In this document: positions 36,660-46,439 of the stretch, one piece after another
Layout: each line of letters begins with the position of its first letter
Numbering within the stretch: the first letter of the stretch is position 1
Origin: Pelobates cultripes
Taxonomy: Eukaryota > Chordata > Amphibia > Anura > Pelobatidae
Assembly: GCA_933207985.1 (NCBI GenBank)
Contig: OW240918.1
Span: 18,047,619-18,111,618, forward strand
Reading direction: 5' to 3'
DNA: 64,000 nt
The notes under the pieces: model-generated
The model's database searches: none
What the model saw: only the letters and a program-made list of their open reading frames with translations
Told to the model about the DNA's origin: nothing
Made by a program: the position numbers and the translations under genes

Positions 36660-39600
36660 CGGCTCCCCCCTTGTGGAACACTCCGGCAGACCCGGCTTGA
36701 CCCTTTGGCGGGTCAACTTGGGGATGACCGGACTGAGGAGGAGTAGGGACGTCTGTTTGCCGAGATAACCCATCTGCATTCCCATTCTGCTTACCGGGTC
36801 GGTAGCTGATGGTGAAGTTATATGGCTGTAGTGCCAAACTCCACCTCAGCAGTCTGCCATTGTCTCCTGAGACCCGGTTAAGCCACACGAGGGGGTTATG
36901 GTCCGTAATAAGGGAAAATTCTTGTCCATACAGATAAGGGCTCAGTTTCTTCAGTGCCCAGACCAGGGCTAAACACTCTTTCTCCACTGCCGCATAACTT
37001 ACTTCCCGGGGTAGTAACTTTCTGCTTAAGTATGCGACAGGGTGCTCTCCTCCATCTTCCCCGACCTGGCTTAGCACAGCCCCCAGTCCATACATGGAAG
37101 CATCTGTATGTACAAGAAAACGTTTGTTAGGGACTGGGGCAGCCAGGACAGGAGCATTAACAAGAGCTTGCTTCAGTGCCTGAAACGCGGCTTCACAAGC
37201 TGGAGACCACAGGACCTGCTTAGGCAAATTCTTCTTAGTCAGGTCAGTCAAGGGCTTGGCAACCGTACTGTAGTCGGGGACAAAACGTCGGTAATACCCT
37301 GCCGTCCCCAGGAAAGCTAGCACTTGGGTCTTGGTGATAGGTGTGGGCCAGTTAGCTACAGCCTCTACCTTGGCTGGCTCCGGTCTCTGGCTCCCACAGC
37401 CTACTCTGTGACCCAAGTACTGTACTTCTGCCATGCCTAGATGGCACTTGTCTGGCTTCAAGGTCAGGCCTGCGGCCCGAATCTTGTCCAGCACCACCCC
37501 CACGTGTACTAAATGGTCTTCCCAGGACTCACTGTAGACCGCAATGTCATCCAGGTATGCACATGCAAAGTCCTGGAAGCCATCGAGGAGCCTATCCACC
37601 ATACGCTGGAAAGTAGCCGGAGCATTCTTCATCCCAAATGGCATAACCTTAAACTGGTACAGGCCAAATGGGGTGACGAATGCCGACTTAGGGATAGCAT
37701 CCTCGGCCAGGGGGATCTGCCAATAGCCTTTGCACAGGTCTATGGTGGTCAGATAGCGCCCCCTGGCAATACGGTCTAATAACTCGTCTACCCGGGGCAT
37801 AGGGTAGGCGTCAGTGGTGGTCCGCTCGTTGAGCCGCCTGTAGTCCACACAGAACCGGGTGGTCCCATCTTTCTTAGGCACCAGAACTACAGGCGAGGCC
37901 CAAGGACTGTCCGAATGTTCGATAACCCCCAGCCTGGTCATTTCCTGTATCTCCTTCCGCATTCCTTCTCGGACTGCTTCAGGGATACGGTATGGGGGTT
38001 GCCGTAGGGGGTTCTGTCCGGGTGTCTCGACCTTGTGTACAGCTAGGGTAGTGTACCCGGGTTCTTGGGAGAACGTGGCCTGCTTCTCCCACAGTAATTG
38101 TCTTGCCTGTACCTTCTCTGCCGGGTTTAGTCGGTCCCCTAGCTGTACAAGACTAGTAAGGTCTGTCTGGGGGTCCCTCTCTAGCAAGTCAGGTAACGGT
38201 AAGTTCTCGGGGTCGTCAGTAGCTGGGGCACATACTGCCGCAACATCCTCTGGTCGTTCTTGATACTCCTTCAGCATGTTCACATGGAAGGATCGCTGAA
38301 TCCTTTCATCTGAACAGCTGGCTATAAGGTAGGTAGTATCGCATACCTGAGCTAACACTTTATACGGGCCCTGCCAAGATGCTTGCATCTTGTTCGTCTT
38401 CACAGGCTTGAGTACCAGAACCTTCTGCCCAACCTGGAAGATCCGCTGTCGGGCACCCCGATCGTACCACCGTTTCTGTCTCCCCTGGGCCGCCTGGAGA
38501 TTCTCCCTTACCATCAGGGACAGTTTCTCCATGCGGTCCCGGAGTTCCAGGACATATGGTACTATGGGGGTCCCTTCTTGCTCTGTCTCCCCCTCCCAGT
38601 GTCCTCTAATGAGATCTAGGGGTCCATGGACCCTTCTCCCATAGAGTAACTCAAAGGGGGAGAACCCAGTAGATTCCTGAGGCACCTCTCTGTATGCAAA
38701 TAGCAGATGAGGCAGGAATCGCTCCCAGTCTCTGCAAGTGTCAGTAAAGGTCCTCAACATCTGTTTGAGGGTGCCATTAAATCGCTCGCAGAGACTGTTA
38801 GTCTGTGGGTGATAAGGTGAGCTAAGCAGAGGTTTAATACCGCACACCTTCCACAGCTGCTGGGTAAGCACAGCGGTGAACTGGGTTCCCTGATCGGAGA
38901 GGATCTCCTGAGGGAACCCGACCCTAGTGAAGATTTTAACCAGGGCATCAGCAACCGTCTCTGCCTCTATATTAGACAGTGCTACTGCCTCTGGGTAACG
39001 TGTGGCATAGTCCACCACGGTGAGAATATACTTCTTACCTGATGGACTAGCCTTGGCCAGTGGACCCACAATGTCAACGGCTATGCGGGAAAAGGGTTCT
39101 CCAATGATAGGCATCGACTGAAGCCTAGCTTTTGGGTGATCCCCCCGCTTACCTACCCGTTGACAGGTGTCACACATGCTACAATAGACCCGCACATCTC
39201 GGTTAAAATTGGGCCAGAAGAAATTTTGCGTGATCCTATGAGCTGTGCGGCGGGAACCTAGATGGCCGGCTAATGGCACATCATGCCCAATCCGCAGAAT
39301 CTCCTGCCGGTATTTTGCAGGCACCACTAGCTGTCGATTCTGCGGAGGGGTATTCGGCTTTTGGGGCGGTTTCGGGATCCTGTAGAGTCTATCCCCCACC
39401 CACTCGTAGTGCTCCCCATCTACTCCTTCTCCCCCAGAATCGGCCCTGGCCCTGTACTTTGCTAGCGTCGGGTCTTCCCTGGTTTCCTTCCCGTACATCT
39501 CTGGGGTATCCCAGCCTAAAGGGGCCTGGTCTAAGGTACAAGTCGGGGTAGAGAGTCTTACCTGGGTCTCAACAGCAGGTGGGCCGGTCTCGGCGGCACG

Positions 39601-40032
39601 GGTCTGGGCACGGGTCGTGACAGCGTCCACTTCAGCAGGACCCATGGGAGCGTAGGCGGAAACAAGGGGCGCCAAGTCATTGCCAAGGAGAACATCCGCT
39701 GGTAAGTCCTTCATGACCCCCACATTCACATGTCTAGCGCCCACTCCCCAATCCAAATGTACCCGGGCAACGGGCAGACGGAACACGGCACCCCCAGCTA
39801 CTCGAAAGGCGACCCTGTCCCCTGTATGTTGGGCTTCGGATACCAGGTGCTTCTGGAGCAATGTCATAGTTGCCCCGGTATCCCGTAGACCACTGACCTC
39901 CTTCCCGTTTACTTTCACACACTGCCGGTGATGCTGTCGGTTATCCCGGTGGGCAGCCTGAACGGGGTCTGCCTCATGCAGGATGCCCCAGCACTCTTCT
40001 TCCTCTACACAGTGAGCGGCCGGGAGGGGAGG
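36655..40032 (-). CDS. pol: Pol of the Gmr1-like element: protease-integrase-RT-RNase H
   Basis: Open from the codon after gag's TGA to a stop inside the 3' LTR, with no internal stop. It has no obvious own ATG near the start, so it probably depends on stop-codon readthrough. Residues counted from 39918: protease with LRDTGAT (D13), GNDLAP block near 79; integrase zinc finger (H212, H219, C246, C249, C252); catalytic core D282, D342 and E378 (35 residues between the last two); GPY/F module WQGPYKVL (515-522); RT about 640-840 with LDLCKGYWQIPL-type block and YLDD (788-791); RNase H with D939, E981 and D1006. Integrase lies before RT, the reverse of ordinary Ty3/gypsy. All catalytic residues that I can identify are present, so the protein could be functional. 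Confidence 0.93.
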   Translation of the reverse strand, partial: PPLPAAHCVEEEECWGILHEADPVQAAHRDNRQHHRQCVKVNGKEVSGLRDTGATMTLLQKHLVSEAQHTGDRVAFRVAGGAVFRLPVARVHLDWGVGARHVNVGVMKDLPADVLLGNDLAPLVSAYAPMGPAEVDAVTTRAQTRAAETGPPAVETQVRLSTPTCTLDQAPLGWDTPEMYGKETREDPTLAKYRARADSGGEGVDGEHYEWVGDRLYRIPKPPQKPNTPPQNRQLVVPAKYRQEILRIGHDVPLAGHLGSRRTAHRITQNFFWPNFNRDVRVYCSMCDTCQRVGKRGDHPKARLQSMPIIGEPFSRIAVDIVGPLAKASPSGKKYILTVVDYATRYPEAVALSNIEAETVADALVKIFTRVGFPQEILSDQGTQFTAVLTQQLWKVCGIKPLLSSPYHPQTNSLCERFNGTLKQMLRTFTDTCRDWERFLPHLLFAYREVPQESTGFSPFELLYGRRVHGPLDLIRGHWEGETEQEGTPIVPYVLELRDRMEKLSLMVRENLQAAQGRQKRWYDRGARQRIFQVGQKVLVLKPVKTNKMQASWQGPYKVLAQVCDTTYLIASCSDERIQRSFHVNMLKEYQERPEDVAAVCAPATDDPENLPLPDLLERDPQTDLTSLVQLGDRLNPAEKVQARQLLWEKQATFSQEPGYTTLAVHKVETPGQNPLRQPPYRIPEAVREGMRKEIQEMTRLGVIEHSDSPWASPVVLVPKKDGTTRFCVDYRRLNERTTTDAYPMPRVDELLDRIARGRYLTTIDLCKGYWQIPLAEDAIPKSAFVTPFGLYQFKVMPFGMKNAPATFQRMVDRLLDGFQDFACAYLDDIAVYSESWEDHLVHVGVVLDKIRAAGLTLKPDKCHLGMAEVQYLGHRVGCGSQRPEPAKVEAVANWPTPITKTQVLAFLGTAGYYRRFVPDYSTVAKPLTDLTKKNLPKQVLWSPACEAAFQALKQALVNAPVLAAPVPNKRFLVHTDASMYGLGAVLSQVGEDGGEHPVAYLSRKLLPREVSYAAVEKECLALVWALKKLSPYLYGQEFSLITDHNPLVWLNRVSGDNGRLLRWSLALQPYNFTISYRPGKQNGNADGLSRQTDVPTPPQSGHPQVDPPKGQAGSAGVFHKGGAV
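36660..36672 (-). promoter_or_regulatory. Polypurine tract of the Gmr1-like element
   Basis: AAGGGGGGAGCCG on the minus strand directly before the 3' LTR, where plus-strand DNA synthesis is primed. Pol is translated through it (His-Lys-Gly-Gly-Ala-Val-stop). Confidence 0.8.
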
Positions 40033-40035
40033 TCA
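40033..40035 (-). promoter_or_regulatory. In-frame UGA between gag and pol
   Basis: Gag and pol are in the same frame, separated by this single TGA (context AATCCC-TGA-CCTCCC). It could be a readthrough signal, as in gammaretroviruses (which use UAG or UGA), or a CGA codon lost by CpG decay in this copy. Confidence 0.75.
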
Positions 40036-41148
40036 GGGATTGCCGCCTGCTGGTCTCCGCCAGGACTGGTTCTGGTTGGCGCTGTTCATCGGGCACTCGG
40101 GTCGCTTGTGCCCTAGTTGTTTGCACAGGTAGCACCGAATGGGTTGCGTGTACTCCCGTGCATTAAACCTAGGTGGCTGTTGGTACGGGGCAGATGGAGG
40201 AGGTGCTGATGGGCGAGTCATGGGAGGCTGGTATAGGTTGGTGGGGGCTGGTGCTGCTGGCCTGTATTCCACTCTGGCGGGAGCCTTGCTGATGAGACTG
40301 TCCAGTTTGCGGGCGTCGGTATACTCATCCGCCAGGCGAGCTGCTTCGTGCAGAGTGGAGGGTTTACGGTCCCTTACCCACTCTCTGACCCCTGTGGGCA
40401 ATTTGTCAAAACAATGTTCTAAGAGGAACATCTGTAGCACCTCTTCCCCGGACACAGCCTGGCACCCCGCCATCCAGTGAGCGGCTGTGCGGTGCACCTT
40501 GCATGCCCATTCCACATATGAGTCCCCAGAGGTTTTAACCGTGTCTCTGAACCTCCTCCGGTACGCCTCAGGTGTAACAGCATACCGGGAGAGTAAAGCT
40601 TCCCTGACGGCCCCATAATCCCCAATCTCCTCATCTGGAATGGCCCGAAAAGCCTCGCTGGCCCGGCCAGATAACTTGCTGGACAGTATAGTAACCCAGT
40701 CTTCCAGGGGTACCTTGTGCAGGGCACATTGCTGCTCAAAATCAGCAAGGTACCCATCAATTTCTCCTTCTGTCTCATTGAAGGCTTTAAATGCTGTAAA
40801 GGGTACCTTTTTCCTATCTCCCAGGTTTGCTGTGACTGGGGCTGCTGCAGCACCACTTTGGCGTAGCAGGTTGGCCTCCACAGCGGCTATGACCTGGGTG
40901 ACAGTCTCAGTAGTTGGGTTGGGACCATAATGGGCCAGCCTGATCCTTACCGCCCGGTCGAAGCTTGCCTCCTCAGGGGTTCTGTCAGCTGTGCTGGGTC
41001 CATCGGTTCCCTCTGCCGCTGGTACTCCATCCATTTCCAGCAATAATGTAATAATATCCCTCTTCCTGAGGTTACTGGCTTGTCCGCCTCTTTGCTCTAA
41101 TAAATCCTTTAGGGTAGCTCTCCTCAGGTTTTGATACTGTAATTCCAT
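40033..41148 (-). CDS. gag: Gag of the Gmr1-like element, SCAN-like capsid
   Basis: 371 codons, ATG at 41148 about 40 bp after the primer-binding-like site, ending in TGA at 40033-40035. Residues 10-40 (TLKDLLEQRGGQ, LRKRDIITLLLEMD) form a SAP-like helix pair. Residues about 113-190 resemble the Ty3-type capsid N-terminal part. Residues 193-278 (EAYRRRFRD, VLQMFLLEHCFDKLP, VREWVRDRKPSTLHEA) resemble the SCAN domain of vertebrate zinc-finger proteins, known to descend from Gmr1-type capsids. A proline-rich linker (295-328) leads to one CCHC zinc knuckle (C339, C342, H347, C352). Gag forms the cytoplasmic particle and packages RNA. The frame is intact, and pol continues in the same frame after the stop. 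Confidence 0.92.
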   Translation of the reverse strand: MELQYQNLRRATLKDLLEQRGGQASNLRKRDIITLLLEMDGVPAAEGTDGPSTADRTPEEASFDRAVRIRLAHYGPNPTTETVTQVIAAVEANLLRQSGAAAAPVTANLGDRKKVPFTAFKAFNETEGEIDGYLADFEQQCALHKVPLEDWVTILSSKLSGRASEAFRAIPDEEIGDYGAVREALLSRYAVTPEAYRRRFRDTVKTSGDSYVEWACKVHRTAAHWMAGCQAVSGEEVLQMFLLEHCFDKLPTGVREWVRDRKPSTLHEAARLADEYTDARKLDSLISKAPARVEYRPAAPAPTNLYQPPMTRPSAPPPSAPYQQPPRFNAREYTQPIRCYLCKQLGHKRPECPMNSANQNQSWRRPAGGNP

Positions 41149-41189
41149 TTAGTCCTGGTTGTAATGGTTTCTTTGGGCGCTGAGGATCA

Positions 41190-41207
41190 TCCCGTCGCTT
41201 GCCACCA
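41190..41207 (-). promoter_or_regulatory. Putative primer-binding site of the Gmr1-like element
   Basis: Two bases after the 5' LTR the minus strand reads TGGTGGCAAGCGACGGGA. The TGG start is the complement of a tRNA CCA end, as in most LTR elements. The tRNA was not identified. Confidence 0.65.
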
Positions 41208-41209
41208 GT

Positions 41210-42387
41210 TGTTACGGTACCTCCAGGAACGAAATGTACAAACCGCCGTTTAGCGAGTATTCCCCGTTCGCAATAATGTGGTCGGGTAGCGGGTATAATA
41301 AAACCAGGCGAACCGCCAGCCAGGGAACACTCCAAACTCCCGAACGGTACCTGTACGGCTAATTCCCTTCGCAAGCCGCAAATCCACGAACGGCAATTAA
41401 TAACCGAACGACAATATCTCCCAAGCGGCAAATAATCCAAATAAGCAGTCTCTCGCCGCTGGTATCCAAATCCCCCCAATAACGAGACCAAGCTCCGCTT
41501 TGAGGGTAAAACACGAACTGGTTTACTGTGGGCTACCTGCCCGGTATTTATGCAGGTCTCCCACTTGGTGGACACTCCCCTAGGGGACCAAATGGGAGAC
41601 TGAAATCACAGAGGGACATGGGGACATTCTGGACATACATCCCCACAATATTCCCAGCATGCAGTACAGTTCCCTCCCCTCTGCTCGGGGGATAATTGGG
41701 AAGTAATTCAATTATCTCCCCGAGCAGAGGCAATCGCCATTTTAGATACAAGTTACAAAAACACACAAAAATCCATAACTTAATAACTGCTGAACATTTT
41801 ACATCAGTCTTGCATATCCCCAGATAGCCTGGATCTGAGGGCACATTACTGGAGAATAGCGCTCAGATCCCATTCGCACAGTTCAATCGTCATGGAGTCA
41901 AAGTCTCTTTCAGTTCTTCGGTATGCGATTGACTCCATGGGACGGCTATCTGGGTTAAGTCCATTCGTGTGGTTGAATCTCCCGAACGGCTGTCGTTCGC
42001 ATGCTTTTGTCGATTGAGAAGGGGAGGTCGACGGCTTCAGCGGTGTTCGGCTGAAAAAGTGTCCGTTTTCCGATCCATGAAATAATCGTTGAACACCGCT
42101 GGTCGTTCGCATGGACAAAATGGCCGCCGCCTCGTGGTCGACATACGAACGACGACCACCCGGCATTCGGTTTTTAATTGAGAAGTGTCTGTGGTTAACC
42201 GCAACGTTCTAATTGGGATCAATAGGTTAACCAGCAGCACACTTCTCTTCTGGGTGGCCGTCCGTTTGGTAGTTCCGTTCGACAAAACCGACATTCCCTT
42301 AAACAAAGCATACGAACGGGGAAATTCATGAAAACGGCAAAACAGACGAACAACGCAGTTATAATCCAGACAGATGGGTCTGTCACA
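41210..42387 (-). repeat. 5' LTR of the Gmr1-like element
   Basis: 1178 bp, TG...CA ends on the minus strand (TGTGACAG...CCGTAACA). It carries a TATA-like GCATAAATACC on the minus strand near 41543-41553. A long hairpin lies near 41680-41728 (arms CCTCTGCTCGGGG and CCCCGAGCAGAGG). Motif CGAACG/CGTTCG recurs many times along the LTR. Open frames of 98-106 codons inside occur in both LTRs but show no domain. Confidence 0.95.
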
Positions 42388-42399
42388 TCAACAAACATG

Positions 42400-42560
42400 A
42401 TTACTGCTGTTCTTTCTCCCTCGGAAACTAGAGTCAAAATGTCTTGAAAACTCCTTATTGATTGTTTTACTGTTCCTCTTTCCCACCATTGATCTGTTGC
42501 CACTTGCTCTGTGAATAAAATCAACGTTTAGTTTCTGTCCCCTAACCATCAATAATTTTT
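42400..42560 (+). repeat. Repeat family B, partial third copy
   Basis: TGCTCTGTGAATAAAATC and TTAGTTTCTGTCCCCTAACC resemble 53095-53150 and 61695-61760. The Gmr1-like element inserted at its edge. The family is not identified. Confidence 0.4.
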
Positions 42561-45500
42561 AATGAATAGGAGATCCAGACGGCATGATAGACATCTTGTC
42601 CATCATGGCAATCTAAGCTGCTTTTTGCCTCGACAGCTTCTTTTCTTTTTCATCCCCCTTTTTTCTAGGACATGCAATGGCACTGAATCAATGTATGGAT
42701 TTGAGCAAGTTGATTCCATGTGATGCTGGCATGGGAAATTAAAACCTTCACCCGGTCTCCAAAAACGCCTTAAATTGGACCAAATTGCAGTTAATTCCAA
42801 AGCCAATCCCCAAGTCTCATGAGAATTTCTGCAAGGTGTAAATTGCTGTTTATGTATTTTTTTTTTAATCTCATTGAACATCTCTACTTTGATGTCAGTT
42901 CTGCCCAAGTTGCTAAAAATACATATGTAGTAAGAGTGCATCAAAGATTATTCCACTGCCATCTTGCTTTGTACCATGCAGCACATTCAATTTATTTCCA
43001 ATTATCCCTCAATCCATGCTGTATCTTTGCAAAAAGATCATTCACTATACTTACTGCCCAAATCTAACATTTTGCTCTATTTGATTTTGTGTGTCATCAA
43101 TAGCTTGTGCACACAGATACTTTCTGAATCTGATTTTCACAAAATGAACTCATCTTATAACTGGTTCTATATTTTTCTACATAGCATTAACTTTCAATAT
43201 GTACTGTACATATAATTCAACCTACAATTACTGCAGTCAGAAATAATTACAACATATAAACCAGATTGTTCACATTTTCAGGCCTTTACATAATTTGCAA
43301 CAACCCCCGATGGTAACATGGCTGCTTTATGTGTTGTGACTGGAATGAAGTTGAAGGTTGTTATGCTTAGAAAAAGCTCTTCCTCATGAGCACCTCCATC
43401 TTCCTTCTTCCTGGTACTTAATCTAACAGGAGCTCATATCACTGCTGTAAACACTGCACATGCATGAGAATACAACAATGAGGTCTGCAGACAATGTTGC
43501 AAGACCACAGGGTTCTCCATCTAACACGATGCCTTTCACAGACATCGTTAGTGACTGCTGTAGGAATTTATAAAAGTTGACAAGCTCTGCCTTGTTTCAA
43601 CTTTTGTCAGCCACATGCTTTATCATAAGACAAAGTAGCCTCTGCTTTTTCTTAAGATATTTTTGATATATTCCTTTCAAAAAATTCCAGGTGTTGTGGG
43701 GGGAAAACATTTAGGAAGCAAAGTACACTGACACAAATAGGTGACTTATACCATTGGCAAGAGATGAGACATACTGAGTTGTTTTCTGATGGATGGAATG
43801 TATAGTGTCTCGTAAGCAGGGCAGTTTTTAAATCCATGAGTTTTAGTTATCTATCCATGTTTTATACTCAGCAATTTGAGTGCAGCATTTTTCTAATTTC
43901 AAGCCTGCAATAATTTTTAATAAATAAATAATTTTTACCTTGTTCAAAACTATTTGAATCAAATTCCAGATATTAATTGTAAATCCTGGTGCATACCAGG
44001 TAGCTTATCTTGGGATAGTTTAATACCTAGGTTAAGGACAATCCCTTACTTTAAAAAAAACAAAGATCTGCTGCATATTATACATATTAGTTAATCATCT
44101 ATTCTTGAAGGTGGGAATATGCATTGGCATGTAGGTTTTCTTTTAGGTATTCTCCCTCATTGGGCTGCCGAATCTGGCACCTGTCCTTTTTTTGTAATGT
44201 TTAAATGTAACTTTGAATGGTGCCAGATACCTGGTGTTGTAGGTAGTGTGGAACGTAAGTGGAGCGTACAATGTGTCTTTACTCTCTCCACAAGGGTTAG
44301 GAGAATATTAGTTACAAAAGGAGATTTAAAGTTAGTGGCTCACATTCTGTACAGTGCTGTATGTAAGGGGGTTTACTGACAATGTGTGAGGCAATAAAAT
44401 TTCAGTAGTATTCCTGACATAGATTTTAATCTTGGCTATGATTTAAGTACCCATGAACCCCAAAGTTGGGAGATTAGTGTTTACAAATTTCCCTTACATG
44501 GTGGTACATACGGATACAACAACAAACTAACACATTTTAATGCTTATTGATCTATTTGCAGTTAATATTCTTATGCTTATTTTAACGTCACATGTCAGAA
44601 AAAAATGCTGTACAACGCTGTACATCCATCAGGTAGTTTTGCACAGTGATTTTCAAGCAATAGATCGATAATGAATTTAATTTAACATTGTTCCCAATTT
44701 TGAAGTACTATATCCTTATACAAATTGCACAGATTATCTTTTTCTTGGCAATCTAGACATTAGCCATTTGCAAATATCACATTTACTGCACTGCAGCGAT
44801 CTCTCCTGACACAGAAAACTTCAGTTTTATGAGCTGTTTTACATCTGCTGCTAAACTCTACTACGTATAATGAAAATGAATTTGATTAAAACGAATAATT
44901 GACTTGTGATGCATGCTGATTTTGGAGATCAAAGCAGAAGAAAAGTGCTATTTTTGAGACTTCTCGGTTTTAAATTATATTCTCTATAGTCTTGATTTGT
45001 AATCAATATGTTTTGAATTTCAAATTATATCAGTTCTTTTGGAGGAAAAAGAAAAAGAGCTACCATTGTACTTTACTAAAACACGGTGTGATGTGAATTC
45101 TCTGGCATTTAGCATTTTAAAGTCTGAGATATATTTGGGATGTGACATCTTAAAAGAAGATTAGAAATTGAGTCTTTATAGAAAGTGACAACATTACTTT
45201 TGTGGTTTAGCTTAGATTCCATTGCTTGGAATTAAATACTTGCGAGCCACACACTAAGCCAGTTTAACCATTAATTTATGCATGCCTTCGATGTCAAAGC
45301 ATATTGTGCAGTAAGGTTTTCCATTTTAATGATTACTGCAATACTAGTAAACATTATAATGTAATTATAGTTTCACAGGGTACATCAAAACATTTTCACA
45401 CTGTTTTGGTTCTCGTAAACATCACACACCTTAAAAGCCTCTCTCCTACTAAATAATTAACTGCTTAGTTGAAAATATGTTAATGTCAATTGTATAAACA

Positions 45501-45769
45501 TAGTATCACGTCAAAATTCCAAGAGTATATGTTAAGTAATTAATATAGTAGGTATCATTATTTAATGTTATATTCTAGATTTTTGAATACAATGTACTTT
45601 TTTTTATTATAAGCACAGACACAAAACATTTGTAAAATATCAATAAATAGCAACAATAAAATGTTTAGCAATAAATAGAAAATGATGATGTTAAACAAGC
45701 TGGTTTGCTAGATTGTTGAGGATTACTCCTTTATCTCAAGGTTGGTAGAAAAGGGTGAACATTGACAGG
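42561..45769. other. Non-coding stretch, no gene seen
   Basis: Ordinary AT-rich DNA. Small open frames (for example 44119-44379 plus and 42603-42944 minus) have no recognisable domain. Confidence 0.4.
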
Positions 45770-45957
45770 GATGATTACTAATGTGAGAGTTGTTGGGAAT
45801 TCAAAGTGAATTTTAAATTTAAAGCCAAAGTAGCTATAATAGAAGCCTTCTTTACTTGGGAAACTTTCCAGTTTGGTAATTTTGACCTTAAATTTAATAT
45901 AAACTTTGAATTTACTATGAATTTCTGACAATACTGATTGTAGTAAGTCACCCTGTG
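45770..45957. mobile_element. Palindromic AT-rich MITE (copy 3 of 4)
   Basis: GATTACTAATGTGAGAG at the left, GTAGTAAGTCACCCTG at the right, with AATTCAAAGTGAATTTTAAA inside, paired with AAACTTTGAATTTACT. Same family as the copies at 28.5, 34.6 and 58.1 kb. Confidence 0.6.
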
Positions 45958-46439
45958 AGTGTGAAGCTAGCATAAAGGGTCTGAGGAGAACAGTAGGAAA
46001 AGGTGTCAGAGAAAACAAACGAGCAAAAAGATAAGAATGGAGAGACAACGAAAGAAGCAGACATACGAGGGATATAAAATAAGAAGAGGAGAGACCAACA
46101 TTAGTTGTGTGGTGAGAGAATTGTATGTATTATGTACAAGATTGAAAGACATTGATAAGGAATTCGTACATAAAAGGGGAAGATTGAAAGAACAAGACAA
46201 AATTAAAGTGGTCAAAAGAGATGAGTAGGTGATAGAAATAAGGAGAAGTGAGACACAGAACAAAGACTAGGAAACCTAATTCAGAGAGAGCCAGAGATTT
46301 GGTGTAAAAACTGCTTCACTCAGGTTTCGAAAGAGACATGGACAAGTTGTAAAGAAACGGACGGAGCCATGTAGATTAAACTAACACACTCACACACTGG
46401 CAAATACACATACACAGGGCCGCCATCAGGGCATGACAA

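Larger units (their letters stand above)
35482..42387 (-). mobile_element. Gmr1-like Ty3/gypsy LTR retrotransposon, almost intact
   Basis: A 6906-bp element with two 1178-bp LTRs, flanked by the exact 5-bp TSD TCAAC (35477-35481 and 42388-42392). On the minus strand: 5' LTR, a primer-binding-like site, gag (371 codons), one UGA, pol (about 1125 codons), polypurine tract, 3' LTR. Pol has the order protease-integrase-RT-RNase H, the Ty1/copia-like order that defines Gmr1-like elements among Ty3/gypsy retrotransposons of deuterostomes. There is no env. About seven LTR differences (0.6%) indicate a young insertion. Confidence 0.93.
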
